Below are positions 53,800 to 63,339 of a DNA stretch of 64,000 nucleotides, piece by piece. The position numbers were made by a program, and so were the translations under genes. How positions within the stretch are numbered: the stretch's first letter is position 1; the number at the start of each line of letters is the position of its first letter. Source of the stretch: Mucilaginibacter mallensis (GTDB taxonomy: Bacteria; Bacteroidota; Bacteroidia; Sphingobacteriales; Sphingobacteriaceae); assembly GCF_900105165.1 (NCBI RefSeq), contig NZ_LT629740.1:2604001-2668000 (forward strand), written 5' to 3'. The notes beneath the pieces are model-generated. The model saw only the letters and a list, made by a program, of their open reading frames with translations. It did not search any database and was not told where the DNA came from.

Positions 53800-54848
53800 G
53801 ACAGGATGTTGGTATATTCTAAACAGTTTTTATCTATCAATTCATTGCTGATCATTTCTTCCCAGAATGCTTTTGGCACCGCTACCTCTGCCATTGCTAT
53901 ATTATCTTTTACTCTTTTAGGATTAGTAGTACTCAGTGCAATGCTTTTTACCCCAGGCACCATTAATGCAAATTGCACACAAGCTTCAGCCGGTTTTATA
54001 TTGAATTTACCACATAGTTTAAAAAAGTCGTCCCGCCATTTGATTAATGTTTTGTGTTGAGGCGCATTTGCGTCAATAAGTTTATAGTCGAAATAATCAC
54101 CGCCAATTAAATAACCGGAATGGAACACGGCAGAATTGATGATCTGCACACCATCATCTTCCAACCTTTTCATAAAATCAAGCAAAGGTTTTGGGTGGTT
54201 TTTAATGGTCATACTATTGGCAATCATCACCCAATCCAAATCTACATCCTCGTAAACACGGGCTATTGATCGCCAATCTTTGGCCCCTACGCCTATCGCT
54301 TTAGCCTTGCCATCACGTTTTAATGTTTCAAGCGCGCGGTATGCATCTAAAATATCGTTATATAATTTTTCATCCTCACTTGCCGACGTCGCTTTAGCCA
54401 GGTACTCATCCGGATCATGTACCGATACCATTTGCGGAATATATCCGTTCAGCAATTCATTCCCCTGTTCAAAACATTCAATAATACCATCGTAACTGAT
54501 GTGTTGCTCAGCATCATATTTTAGATCGCGCCAAACACCGGGCTCAAAAGTTGGCTCAGGTGTTTTAAGCTCTGTACGTATCCATCCTAATTTATTACTG
54601 ATGATCACATCGTCCGGGTCGACATTTAAAGCTTTTAAACATTTACCCAATGATTCAAGCGCTAAGCCTGCCCCATATTTACCAGCCGAATCAAAGATCA
54701 GCTTACCCTGAGTATGGGCAATACACTCTTTTACTATCTCTTGTTTAACATCATCATTTAAGGCTACAAACAAGTTGCCTAAGCCACTGGTACCAAAAAT
54801 TACCGGTGACATATCCAAAGCATATGGTTTGAAATTTTTATCGGGCAT
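53796..54848 (-). CDS. Aldo/keto reductase family oxidoreductase, probable L-fucose dehydrogenase
   Basis: 350 residues, an aldo/keto-reductase barrel: VIFGTSGLGNLFVAL start, Asp/Tyr/Lys tetrad residues in FDSAGKYGAGLALESLGK, IISNKLGW, VSVHDPDEY and the NADP end VKSIALSTTNPKRVKDNI. Members next to lactonases act as L-fucose or D-threo-aldose dehydrogenases. Six bases from fucP upstream on the same strand. Substrate from context only. Confidence 0.88.
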   Translation of the reverse strand: MPDKNFKPYALDMSPVIFGTSGLGNLFVALNDDVKQEIVKECIAHTQGKLIFDSAGKYGAGLALESLGKCLKALNVDPDDVIISNKLGWIRTELKTPEPTFEPGVWRDLKYDAEQHISYDGIIECFEQGNELLNGYIPQMVSVHDPDEYLAKATSASEDEKLYNDILDAYRALETLKRDGKAKAIGVGAKDWRSIARVYEDVDLDWVMIANSMTIKNHPKPLLDFMKRLEDDGVQIINSAVFHSGYLIGGDYFDYKLIDANAPQHKTLIKWRDDFFKLCGKFNIKPAEACVQFALMVPGVKSIALSTTNPKRVKDNIAMAEVAVPKAFWEEMISNELIDKNCLEYTNILS

Positions 54849-54854
54849 ATATAT

Positions 54855-56189
54855 TTAATGAATAGATAATACTTTTGTTTCTGCAGATATTTCTTCTGCA
54901 TGTTCATTGGGTATTTTTGAACCTCTAAACGCATAATAAGCAATATACAGGTAACATATTAATGGTATTACCATGGCAACAGCCATACTTTTTGCCGACT
55001 CAGCGATCAAGCCCATTATTGGCGGGAAGAATGCGCCACCAACAATAGCCATCACCATTATTGAGCCGCCAATTTTAGCGTTATTACCCAGGCTACGAAT
55101 ACTGAGGGCAAAGTTTGTAGGGTACATTAATGACATAAAGAAGCTGGTGAAAAATATGGCCCAAACCCCTACAACACCCGGAAATAATATAGCAATAACA
55201 ACCAGGGCTATATTTATCACTCCATAAATCCCCATTAACTTACCGGGTGATACATAGCGCATGATATAGGTAGCCGAAAATCTGCCGAGACCAAATGCTA
55301 CCAGTGTTCCGGTTAAAAAGTACCCTGCTATTTTCTCGGGCTCACCTGTATAATCCTGAACATATTGAATAAAGAAACTCCAGGTGCAGGTTTGTGCCCC
55401 GCAGTAAAAGAATTGTGAAAGTACCCCTTTATAAAAATGAGGGTATTTTAATAGCTCTTTTGCATTGGCAGGGGCTTGTGTTTCCTCTTTTAACTCGTCA
55501 GTACCTTTGGGGAATTTGGTAAACATCAGCAAAATGCTCCATAACACGGCAAATGCTGCTAATACCAGGTAAGGAGTAACAACCCGCATAGTTTCCTGTT
55601 TCAGATAATGCTGATACTCGCCCGATAATTTCATGACTGCAATTTTTACCGGGTTATGCTCAATACCTGAAAGTATAAATATGGTACCTATAAGTACTCC
55701 TAAAACCGCACCTATAGGATTAAAAGCCTGCGAAAAATTAAGCCTGCGCTCGGCAGATTGAGAACTGCCCAGTTTTACAATAAATATATTGGCCCCGGTT
55801 TCTAAAAAAGTTAAGCCTGATGCTATAACAAATAAGGCAAACAGGAACAAACCATATTTACCGGCGATGGCTGCTGGCCAAAACAAGCAGCATCCTAATG
55901 CAAAAAGTAATAAGCCCGCAATAAGCCCTGTTTTATAAGAATACTTTTTCATGATAAGCCCCGAAGGCACTGCCAAAAAGAAATAGCCCATATAAAATGC
56001 CGATTGAATCAGACCTGCCTGGGTACGGCTTAGTTCAAAAGATTTCATGAACTGTTTTATCAAAATATCGTTCATGTTATTGGGTATACCCCAAATTAAA
56101 AATAACATGGTAACCAGTGAAAATGATACTATGCTTCTCGCTGGTATAAAACCAAAGATTTCGCGGTCTTTTGACAACACTTCAGACAT
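54855..56189 (-). CDS. fucP: L-fucose:H+ symporter, MFS
   Basis: 444 residues, twelve membrane spans. FucP/GluP-type features: LFLIWGIPNNMNDILIKQFM with the acidic proton-site region, SAFYMGYFFLAVPSGLIMKK, FLETGANIFIVKLG and LNFSQAFNPIGAVLG. Start at ATG 56189 (MSEVLSKD) because the longer frame begins at a TTG and adds 12 unlikely residues. Heads the four-gene fucose operon; the distinction from other hexose FGHS-family transporters relies on context. Confidence 0.85.
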   Translation of the reverse strand: MSEVLSKDREIFGFIPARSIVSFSLVTMLFLIWGIPNNMNDILIKQFMKSFELSRTQAGLIQSAFYMGYFFLAVPSGLIMKKYSYKTGLIAGLLLFALGCCLFWPAAIAGKYGLFLFALFVIASGLTFLETGANIFIVKLGSSQSAERRLNFSQAFNPIGAVLGVLIGTIFILSGIEHNPVKIAVMKLSGEYQHYLKQETMRVVTPYLVLAAFAVLWSILLMFTKFPKGTDELKEETQAPANAKELLKYPHFYKGVLSQFFYCGAQTCTWSFFIQYVQDYTGEPEKIAGYFLTGTLVAFGLGRFSATYIMRYVSPGKLMGIYGVINIALVVIAILFPGVVGVWAIFFTSFFMSLMYPTNFALSIRSLGNNAKIGGSIMVMAIVGGAFFPPIMGLIAESAKSMAVAMVIPLICYLYIAYYAFRGSKIPNEHAEEISAETKVLSIH

Positions 56190-56362
56190 GGGGGGAAAAC
56201 GGTTAATTGGTAAAAATTGATACAACCCAAAGTAAGTTACTATTTCCTTTATTCAGTTATGAAATATTAACTATTTATTGAATTATCTGACCATAAACAA
56301 CCAAAATATAAATATCGCCCATTAAATAAGGCATGAGATCAATTTTATCAGGAGCATTTAAA

Positions 56363-57553
56363 TTATAGCCATATCAATGGGTTACGGATAGGCAGGTTTC
56401 TGATCACTTCTTCTACCCGGGGATCATGATCAAGCTTTTCCCAAGTCAGTAACCAGGCTTTTTGATCATAAGCATTGGCACCAAATAAAAGGAATGGCTG
56501 TGCTACCGGCCAATTATCCCAATACATCACATCCGGTTTTAACGTCCACTTGCTTTTATCTGCCACAAAAGGATATAAATAATTAATGCCTTTTTTTATT
56601 GATTTACCGTCTGGTGTTTCAAAAACCCATAAATTATCCTCTGGGGTTGATAAGATCTGGCAAAGAGTGGCCATTGCATCTAAATTAAAAATAGAATAGC
56701 CATAAGGCTTAGTACGTGCTATTTCCAAAGGAAAACTTCCGTCTGCAGCCATTTGATTTGGCAGTAAAATGGTTTTGTACCTCACACGCATGGAGTCAAG
56801 TATTACCTGGTTATTGCAAAGCCTCGCAAATGATGCCACCTGCATAGCCCAGCAGGTTGAATGGTTGTTTGTAGTTAATTTTTCCTGAATACCAGGCTTG
56901 CTGGTCATCAACCAATTAGTATAGGCTGCAAACCATTTCTTTACTCCTGCCGCGGTTTCCGGATCCATAGCTTTGGCGTTTTCCATTACTATTATTCCCT
57001 GAGCAACCTCCATTAAATGAATGGTATCAATTATACCATAATTACGACCAGTGTATTTACCTTTTACAGCCTGGGCAAATAACAGATTGGGGTTCATTAG
57101 CGTTTCAGGGTCAATAAACCATGCTTTAAGATGAATAACTGCCTGTTTTACATATTTTTCGTCACCGGTTATTTTGTAAGCTGACGCCAAAGCACCAATA
57201 ATCCTGCTAAAGCGGATCATCGCTTTTCTGTGCTCAACAAAATTGTCAGGATTGGTCATGCCGTCCCTATCTATATACGGCCCGCCAGGGTTTTTAGGAT
57301 CAGGCCAAAAATAATCGGCCTCTGAAAAGAAATCATGCTTTCCGCCCGCGCTTCTTGAACAAAAGAATGCAGTTACAGTAACCGGCTCTTGCTTCATCGC
57401 CCAATCGGCTTCGGCCAAAATATGTTGTTTAAGTGTTGCCTCGGCAGCCTTTTCTATTGCGGACTTCTCTGGCAATGATTGCTTAAATGAAAAAGCATTC
57501 TGACTGAACCAAAAAACAATAATTAACAATGTTTGAGCCGTGGTTTTTTTCAT
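56363..57553 (-). CDS. Alginate-lyase-family (alpha/alpha barrel) secreted protein
   Basis: 396 residues, signal peptide 1-22. An (alpha/alpha) toroid lyase fold with EADYFWPDPKNPGGPYIDRD near the N-terminus, TTNNHSTCWAMQVASFARL (Asn-His catalytic-type motif) and GSFPLEIARTKPYGYSIFNL (Tyr motif) as in polysaccharide lyases of the alginate/glucuronan group. Cleaves uronic-acid-containing glycans by beta-elimination. Lies 173 bases before fucP in the same direction, but it may be a separate transcript. Confidence 0.87.
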   Translation of the reverse strand: MKKTTAQTLLIIVFWFSQNAFSFKQSLPEKSAIEKAAEATLKQHILAEADWAMKQEPVTVTAFFCSRSAGGKHDFFSEADYFWPDPKNPGGPYIDRDGMTNPDNFVEHRKAMIRFSRIIGALASAYKITGDEKYVKQAVIHLKAWFIDPETLMNPNLLFAQAVKGKYTGRNYGIIDTIHLMEVAQGIIVMENAKAMDPETAAGVKKWFAAYTNWLMTSKPGIQEKLTTNNHSTCWAMQVASFARLCNNQVILDSMRVRYKTILLPNQMAADGSFPLEIARTKPYGYSIFNLDAMATLCQILSTPEDNLWVFETPDGKSIKKGINYLYPFVADKSKWTLKPDVMYWDNWPVAQPFLLFGANAYDQKAWLLTWEKLDHDPRVEEVIRNLPIRNPLIWL

Positions 57554-57848
57554 AAATAAACGTTTTATTAGGTCCTAAACAAATGTAGGTAATGTAATTT
57601 CTTTTAAAACAAAAAGCCTCAATCTTTCGATTAGAGGCTTTTTGTAAGACTACATCCTATGATTATACTAATTTGGTTTAGGCATAGCATAATTATTCAG
57701 AATATACCTGTTCATTAATGAAGAGGCAGCCTGAAGCAAGATGTAATAAGGTTTAGGTAAAAACGAGATCAGTTATATATTAATGGCCTTAGAACATCAT
57801 AGCGTTATTATTAATAACATACAATCGCCCTATTTGTATTGTCTTACA
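57554..57848. other. Spacer between the lyase gene and the candidate RiPP precursor
   Basis: 295 bases. Contains a terminator (57611-57643) and otherwise AT-rich sequence with stop codons in every frame; no gene seen. Confidence 0.5.
57611..57643. terminator. Bidirectional-looking intrinsic terminator
   Basis: AAAAAGCCTC and GAGGCTTTTT close a stem that extends through ATC/GAT with one mismatch and a TTTC turn; T runs on both strands. On the minus strand it follows the candidate precursor peptide gene by about 200 bases. Confidence 0.85.
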
Positions 57849-57995
57849 TTACACATTTAACAACATGTGCGTAACCGTGACAGTAGTGATCGTTGTTGGA
57901 TCTCCAACATGGTTATCAACGTTAAACGAATACTTTTTGAATCCGTAAACTTGCTTAGTTTTAAGCTTTTTGAGTTTTTGTCCGGTGGCTTTCAT
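57849..57995 (-). CDS. Candidate RiPP precursor peptide (Thr-rich, Cys-free)
   Basis: 48 residues from ATG 57995. The N-terminal part is basic and Lys/Leu-patterned (GQKLKKLKTKQVYGFKK), like leader peptides of Bacteroidota class I lanthipeptides. The C-terminal part has six Thr in nine positions (34-42, in DPTTITTVTVTHMLLNV) and no Cys. That fits a substrate for the LanB-like dehydratase 2 kb away, giving dehydrobutyrines without thioether rings. A 13-codon longer frame exists from 58034. It lies on the same strand as the dehydratase, with the two-component genes between. No Shine-Dalgarno. It could be spurious. Confidence 0.5.
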   Translation of the reverse strand: MKATGQKLKKLKTKQVYGFKKYSFNVDNHVGDPTTITTVTVTHMLLNV

Positions 57996-58176
57996 GTCTG
58001 ATAGTTTAATTTGGCGAGAAGGTATGAAAGTCACTTCGCTTCAAAAAAGTTATTACACCAACTGCATTATTGTATATACCAATTACAATATTAGATTCAT
58101 GTTTTTTTAGATCCTGATTAGGTATCACTGAAAAACTTATTGTGGCCAGCATAATCAATTCATTTATATAAATAAC

Positions 58177-58184
58177 TACTTTTG
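58177..58184 (+). promoter_or_regulatory. Candidate -7 box of the histidine kinase operon
   Basis: TACTTTTG matches TAnnTTTG, 28 bases before the kinase ATG. No clear -33 TTG at the right spacing. Confidence 0.35.
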
Positions 58185-58212
58185 AAGTCACCTAAAGCCT
58201 TCACGGGTATTA

Positions 58213-59268
58213 ATGAAAACACTAAAACTTGAGAATTTAAAATTGCACGTTATTTTCTGGGCGATATTTATTGTCTATGAATTGGCCGTAAGTTTTTCCT
58301 TTGGAGGAAAGTTTACAACTTTCCCCGACTATGCCGGCCATTATTTATTAAATATAGGTTTGTTCTATTTCAATGCTCACTTAGTGTTTCCAACAGCTAT
58401 AAACCGGAAAAGGAAATCCTATTTTATATTGGCATTACTAATAGTAGCTGAACTTGTATTGTATATGATGCTTAAGTTTTTGCTGACAAACTTATTGGTA
58501 GGCTTCAACTTCCAAATCAGTAGGTTAATTACAAATACATGGTCGTTTTTTGTAGAGAGTATTTGGCGCGCTATTTATTTTATTGGTTTAAGTACAGGTT
58601 ACTGGTTTGCTTTGTCAACTATACAGGATCGAAAAACTATAGATAACCTGGAAAACATAAACGTTAGAAATGAACTGCAAAATCAGATCCTGGAAAAAAC
58701 ATTGCTGAGTACAGAAAACGCATATCTCAGATCACAAATAAATCCGCATTTTCTGTTAAATACTTTAAATTTTTTATACAATTCTGTTTCAAAACTTTCG
58801 GAGGAAACTGCTGATAGTATATTGTTATTATCAGATATAATGCGCTATGCGTTGACTAATGCTGATGAAGATGGCAAAGTAAAACTAGAATCGGAGGTTG
58901 AACATATCAACAGCTTTATTAAATTAAACCAGGCAAGATTTAGTCAAAGGCTTAATATTGATTTTCGGATAGAAGGTAATCCCGATGGTTTAAGGATCAT
59001 TCCCCTGGTGCTGATCACACTTGCTGAAAACGTTTTAAAATACGGAGATCTGCTAGCTGATGAATACCCTGCAAAAATATTTGTATTAATTGAGGGATAT
59101 AATTTAACTTTTATAACTCAAAACCGTAAACGGAAAACAGTTCATGATCATGGCTATGGAATTGGAATTAACAACGTAAAAGATCGTTTAGCCATGTACT
59201 ATAAATATGAATTAACTATTGAAGATAGTGAAACCGAGTATAAATCAATACTGAAAATTGAATTATAA
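58213..59268 (+). CDS. LytS-type sensor histidine kinase
   Basis: 351 residues. Four N-terminal membrane spans (about 12-30, 42-60, 70-95, 112-135), short coiled linker, then the His_kinase domain with phospho-acceptor H179 in SQINPHFLLNTLNFL and an ATPase end with LAENVLKYG and GYGIGINNVKDRL. No periplasmic sensor domain, so it probably senses within the membrane. Five bases before its LytTR response regulator. Confidence 0.93.
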   Translation: MKTLKLENLKLHVIFWAIFIVYELAVSFSFGGKFTTFPDYAGHYLLNIGLFYFNAHLVFPTAINRKRKSYFILALLIVAELVLYMMLKFLLTNLLVGFNFQISRLITNTWSFFVESIWRAIYFIGLSTGYWFALSTIQDRKTIDNLENINVRNELQNQILEKTLLSTENAYLRSQINPHFLLNTLNFLYNSVSKLSEETADSILLLSDIMRYALTNADEDGKVKLESEVEHINSFIKLNQARFSQRLNIDFRIEGNPDGLRIIPLVLITLAENVLKYGDLLADEYPAKIFVLIEGYNLTFITQNRKRKTVHDHGYGIGINNVKDRLAMYYKYELTIEDSETEYKSILKIEL

Positions 59269-59273
59269 CACAT

Positions 59274-60005
59274 ATGAATACATGTTATGTAATTGATGAT
59301 GAGTATCATGCCATTGACACACTTGTTGGGTATATCAATAAATTTCCGGGGTTAAACCTGGTTGGCAGTAATACAAACCCTCTTGAGGCCATCAATGAAA
59401 TAAGAAATGCGGCGCAGGTTGATATTGTTTTTTTAGATGTTGATATGCCCGAACTTTCTGGATTAGATGTTGCTGACATCATTTCATCATACACTTCGGT
59501 AATTTTCACTACTGCCTACCCTAACTATGCCGTACAAGCTTTTGAAAAAAATGGCTCCGATTTTATTTTGAAACCTATTTCATTTGAACGGTTTACCAAA
59601 TCTGTTACAAAAGTACAAAACCTGCTGCGGTCAAAAAACCTGGCAGACCAGCATCCTGCTAATGAGCACTTCTTTATAAACCCCGGTATTAAGGGCCGGA
59701 TGATACAATTGAACTACTCGGATATATTATATATTGAGGGCCTAAAAAACTACGTAGTTATTTATACAACCGAGGGTAAGTATATCACCTACTTATCTAT
59801 GAGAGAGATTGAAAAGGCAATCCCTTTATCAAAATTCATCAGGATACACAAATCCTATATTGTTAATATAGACAGGATAAAATCAATTGATGGTAATAAT
59901 GTAATACTGGCGCAGTCAAGCGAATTACCTATCGGTATTTCATTTAAAGACAGCTTCATTAGCATGATCAATACTATGACCCTTAGGAGCCGGAGGCAGA
60001 ACTAA
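59274..60005 (+). CDS. LytTR-family response regulator
   Basis: 243 residues: receiver domain with acidic D8/D9 and phospho-acceptor D55 in IVFLDVDMPELSG, then a LytTR DNA-binding domain (about 140-238: DILYIEGLKNYVVIYTTEGK, FIRIHKSYIVNIDRI). Partner of the kinase just upstream. Its last 66 bases overlap the 3' end of the dehydratase gene on the other strand. Likely controls the RiPP locus, by adjacency. Confidence 0.95.
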   Translation: MNTCYVIDDEYHAIDTLVGYINKFPGLNLVGSNTNPLEAINEIRNAAQVDIVFLDVDMPELSGLDVADIISSYTSVIFTTAYPNYAVQAFEKNGSDFILKPISFERFTKSVTKVQNLLRSKNLADQHPANEHFFINPGIKGRMIQLNYSDILYIEGLKNYVVIYTTEGKYITYLSMREIEKAIPLSKFIRIHKSYIVNIDRIKSIDGNNVILAQSSELPIGISFKDSFISMINTMTLRSRRQN

Positions 60006-63000
60006 AGGCATTTTACCTTTTCGGGCTTCTACAGATAGATAATACTTGTAAAGTAAATAGTATATAATAAACTCCTGTTTGCGCTGTTTTTCATTAAACA
60101 ACCTGTTTAAATGCATGTGGATTAAATCTGCAACCAGCTTAGTAAGCTTTTCATCTGTAAGTTGGCCAGTATTGGATCTTAACAGTTCCAGGGCTTTTAA
60201 ATAATTATTAAACTCTTTCTTGCCGGTAATAACGATAATAGCCTCCCTGTTTGCTTCCATGTTGTTTATAAAAAAAGAGTGTTCCCTGTACTTGTTATCC
60301 AATTGAAACTTAACTTGTTTACTATCATCAAATTCATGTTTCATGCTTTCATGTATACATTTAAGCAGCGTTATTCGCCTGGCATTTTCATGAAAGAAAG
60401 TCTCAAGCATAGCGTTAACTGATATAATAGCTAAATGTAGTTCGGAATAACCGCCTGGGACTTTAAATATATTTTTAAGATAAGCTAAAATCAGCTCACT
60501 GCTAACCTGGAATACCTTTTCAACATATTCAATAGTATACTCGCCGTATCTTTCTATTTCACGTTTATAAGTATCCAGTAATAAATTGTTTACACTTCCT
60601 TTTTCAACCTGATGGCGTATCTTCTTCTCAAAATATTTCAGCACTTCTGTACCATCATTCGGATTGATCTGAACCCGTACTCTTAAATGATTATCAGGAT
60701 CAGCATACCGTATAAAATACCAGTTTTTTAAAATATGCTGCTTTTTTAGCCAGGTTACCAAACTCTTAATATTTTTCGTCAGGAGGTTATTTGATATAGC
60801 AGGATGGCAGTATAATTTAAGATAGATCCATTCATCGCCCGGCAGATAAACACGTTTAATTTTATTGCTTTTTCGTTGTAAAGGCGCTAAAGTATTCTGA
60901 TAATAGGCAATATCATTTGAATAAATTGATGCTGCAAACTGGCCTATCAATGGCTTACCGGTTTGATCCCCGACAAAAGTCGACTGATCCAGGAAAACTT
61001 CCTGCAATACAACCGAACTCTTATTCTTTATCACCGTTATAAACATGATTATTGATTCAGCATTATCCCGATCAAATATTAATTGATTATCACCCTCAGT
61101 AAGTGCAAAGAATTTTTGGAGCCTGATTTTTTCACTCAATTTTTGAAAACTGCCCTTTGTATCATTCCCTCCTACTATTTCGGTAATTTCTTCATTTCCC
61201 AAAATCCAGGTTGATGGAAAAAGGATACAATTTTTGTATTCAACCCTGGGATAAAAATTAAGACCGGGAAGCAAAGATTTAAGATCAAGGTTGAAATTGG
61301 ATTTTAGGCCCTGATGCTGCAGATCACATAAAAACCGGAATATAGAAAGTTCGCTTCTACTATAATTATAGGCGGAACTTAATCTTGGTACGATGATCCT
61401 GTTTAACTTTTTTGATCTTAAAATAATATCATCATCCACTACCGAAACAGTAATATCAGAAAGATTGATGATATTTTCTCTGCTTAGAGTGGAGTGCACC
61501 CCTATCGGAATCTCATACGCTCTTATTCCTGCACTCGAATTAATATTTGCTGCATGTTCATCATTAAAACAAGATATTTCGGCAAAAACAACCTCCTTGT
61601 TGATTTTCTCTTCCATCGAAACCACATAACGGGCTTCTTCCAACACTCGTTCACTAAATAAGGTAAACCTGCCTAATATGGCGGCCGAAGTGCAGCCACC
61701 AGCTTGTTCCATCCAGATTTTATTATCAAATATTCTAAATAACACTGAAAAACTTGGCGGGCACTTTAACTCTGATTGCGTTTGAATTTTTTCCAGGTCT
61801 CTGTCAGAAATTAAGATGTAGTCCTCATTCTTATTTTTGGAGAGCTTCGATAAAAAGAACTCATGAACAGGTGTCCAGCTAAAATTCAAACTGTTTGATT
61901 GCAGATCCAGCTGGATCCCATCTAATAGTTCACTTGTGGCTAAATTGGCTTCCAGCCCCTCATATCCTATCCCCGACTCACGATCAAGTGCAAGAAGTAT
62001 AGGAATTTCCTGATCCTCAAACCTGGCCTTAAATTTACTTTTAAAATTAACAAGTGATTTTGTTACGCCACCGAAGGTTAATTTATTCAGGCAGTTTAAG
62101 CCATCTTTTATATAGTCCTGATATTTTCTGTCGATTAAGGATTGTGACATCCTTTCATAACCAACATAAAACATGGACTTTAGCTTCTTCTCGGGGTGCA
62201 GATATAAACTATTTTGTGTAAGATGTTTAATATTCACATCACTTTCCTGTTTAATACTGCTGATTAATTTTTCATAGGCTAATATATCTTCAGTGAATTT
62301 GTTTTTTGTATTTCTGGCTGCGATACTTGCCAGCCTGTTAAAATACTTTTCCCCAATCATATTAGGATACAATTCGGATACCAACAAACCCGCTTCAACC
62401 AGGTCGGCAATATAATTCACGGCATCATCTTTATCATCTATCAAATTATCAAGCCACGTAATTAATTCTATTTTAGTTTTCCCATCCTTACAAAAGCTCA
62501 TTAGTTTATTCAATAGCCTGTCTGCCTTATAGGATGAAATCAGAAAATCAGTTTTCTCCTGATCTAAATCAAAAGCACTTGTTAAATACCGTTTCTCGTC
62601 CTTTATAGTGTAAATAGCATTATTTGAATAATATTTCACATTGCTGAACCCGGCTGATTTTTCCATCTTTTTCGCTATGTTAACAGTGAACTGAAAATCA
62701 GGGTTAACATAAATATGCTTCTCATTATCCAAAACACAAGGTCCTGTGTTTTTAGAATCGCTCCAGTTATGTGAGCTGAATGCCGAAAACATGCCAAATG
62801 GTGTTGGCCGATAACACATCCTGTTAAAATATTTTTGCAGGCTGAGTTTTACCTTTTTATCCAAGGACTGGTAATTAAAGTTACAACGACTTAATTCCAT
62901 ATAAAGGCTTTCACTTGCAAAAAATATTGCCGCCTGAAAAAACTGCGAGTTAAGCATCTCTTCCAGCATGGATGAATTATAATCATCATAACTTAAGGCA

Positions 63001-63044
63001 GGTGTTCTTAAGAACAGGTATGGACTAAAACAAACGTTAAGCAT
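59940..63044 (-). CDS. LanB-like lantibiotic dehydratase, full length
   Basis: 1034 residues. Class I lanthipeptide dehydratases use glutamyl-tRNA to dehydrate Ser/Thr of a precursor. The N-terminal glutamylation domain is recognised by CYRPTPFGMFSAF (77-89). The C-terminal elimination (SpaB_C/thiopeptide-type) domain spans about 735-1010: GDEWIYLKLYCHP and FIRYADPDNHLRVRVQ. Both domains in one chain imply a complete enzyme. Its 3' end overlaps the response regulator gene by 66 bases, tail to tail. It is divergent from a glycosyltransferase gene. No LanC cyclase or transporter in the window. Confidence 0.93.
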   Translation of the reverse strand: MLNVCFSPYLFLRTPALSYDDYNSSMLEEMLNSQFFQAAIFFASESLYMELSRCNFNYQSLDKKVKLSLQKYFNRMCYRPTPFGMFSAFSSHNWSDSKNTGPCVLDNEKHIYVNPDFQFTVNIAKKMEKSAGFSNVKYYSNNAIYTIKDEKRYLTSAFDLDQEKTDFLISSYKADRLLNKLMSFCKDGKTKIELITWLDNLIDDKDDAVNYIADLVEAGLLVSELYPNMIGEKYFNRLASIAARNTKNKFTEDILAYEKLISSIKQESDVNIKHLTQNSLYLHPEKKLKSMFYVGYERMSQSLIDRKYQDYIKDGLNCLNKLTFGGVTKSLVNFKSKFKARFEDQEIPILLALDRESGIGYEGLEANLATSELLDGIQLDLQSNSLNFSWTPVHEFFLSKLSKNKNEDYILISDRDLEKIQTQSELKCPPSFSVLFRIFDNKIWMEQAGGCTSAAILGRFTLFSERVLEEARYVVSMEEKINKEVVFAEISCFNDEHAANINSSAGIRAYEIPIGVHSTLSRENIINLSDITVSVVDDDIILRSKKLNRIIVPRLSSAYNYSRSELSIFRFLCDLQHQGLKSNFNLDLKSLLPGLNFYPRVEYKNCILFPSTWILGNEEITEIVGGNDTKGSFQKLSEKIRLQKFFALTEGDNQLIFDRDNAESIIMFITVIKNKSSVVLQEVFLDQSTFVGDQTGKPLIGQFAASIYSNDIAYYQNTLAPLQRKSNKIKRVYLPGDEWIYLKLYCHPAISNNLLTKNIKSLVTWLKKQHILKNWYFIRYADPDNHLRVRVQINPNDGTEVLKYFEKKIRHQVEKGSVNNLLLDTYKREIERYGEYTIEYVEKVFQVSSELILAYLKNIFKVPGGYSELHLAIISVNAMLETFFHENARRITLLKCIHESMKHEFDDSKQVKFQLDNKYREHSFFINNMEANREAIIVITGKKEFNNYLKALELLRSNTGQLTDEKLTKLVADLIHMHLNRLFNEKQRKQEFIIYYLLYKYYLSVEARKGKMPLVLPPAPKGHSIDHANEAVFK

Positions 63045-63339
63045 ACATTTAAGGGTTTAAGTAATAGCAAAATCAATTAAGGTTAATAAACATCTGCCTG
63101 GGAGCTATCCCAAACAGCTAATTAAAAAAGGCAGTATAAAACAGGAAGCAATTAGTTTAATTGGTATGAGCAGACAACAATACAAAGGCTTTTGCAGCAC
63201 TAAATTAATAGAAATTGTAAAATAAAATTCAACTAAAGTTGGGAGGAAAACATCAATTATTGGGATTCTTTGTTGATCAATACTAAAACTTTTATGTTAA
63301 TTAGTAATTAAAACCTTACACCTCCTTAATTCAACCACA
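63045..63339. other. Divergent control region of dehydratase and glycosyltransferase genes
   Basis: 295 AT-rich bases between opposite starts. It must hold both promoters. No precursor-like reading frame longer than about 20 codons is visible on either strand. Confidence 0.45.

Noticed and set aside
58006..58191. 61-codon minus-strand frame near the candidate RiPP precursor
   Set aside because: No leader-like pattern, few modifiable residues, covers the kinase promoter region; judged spurious.
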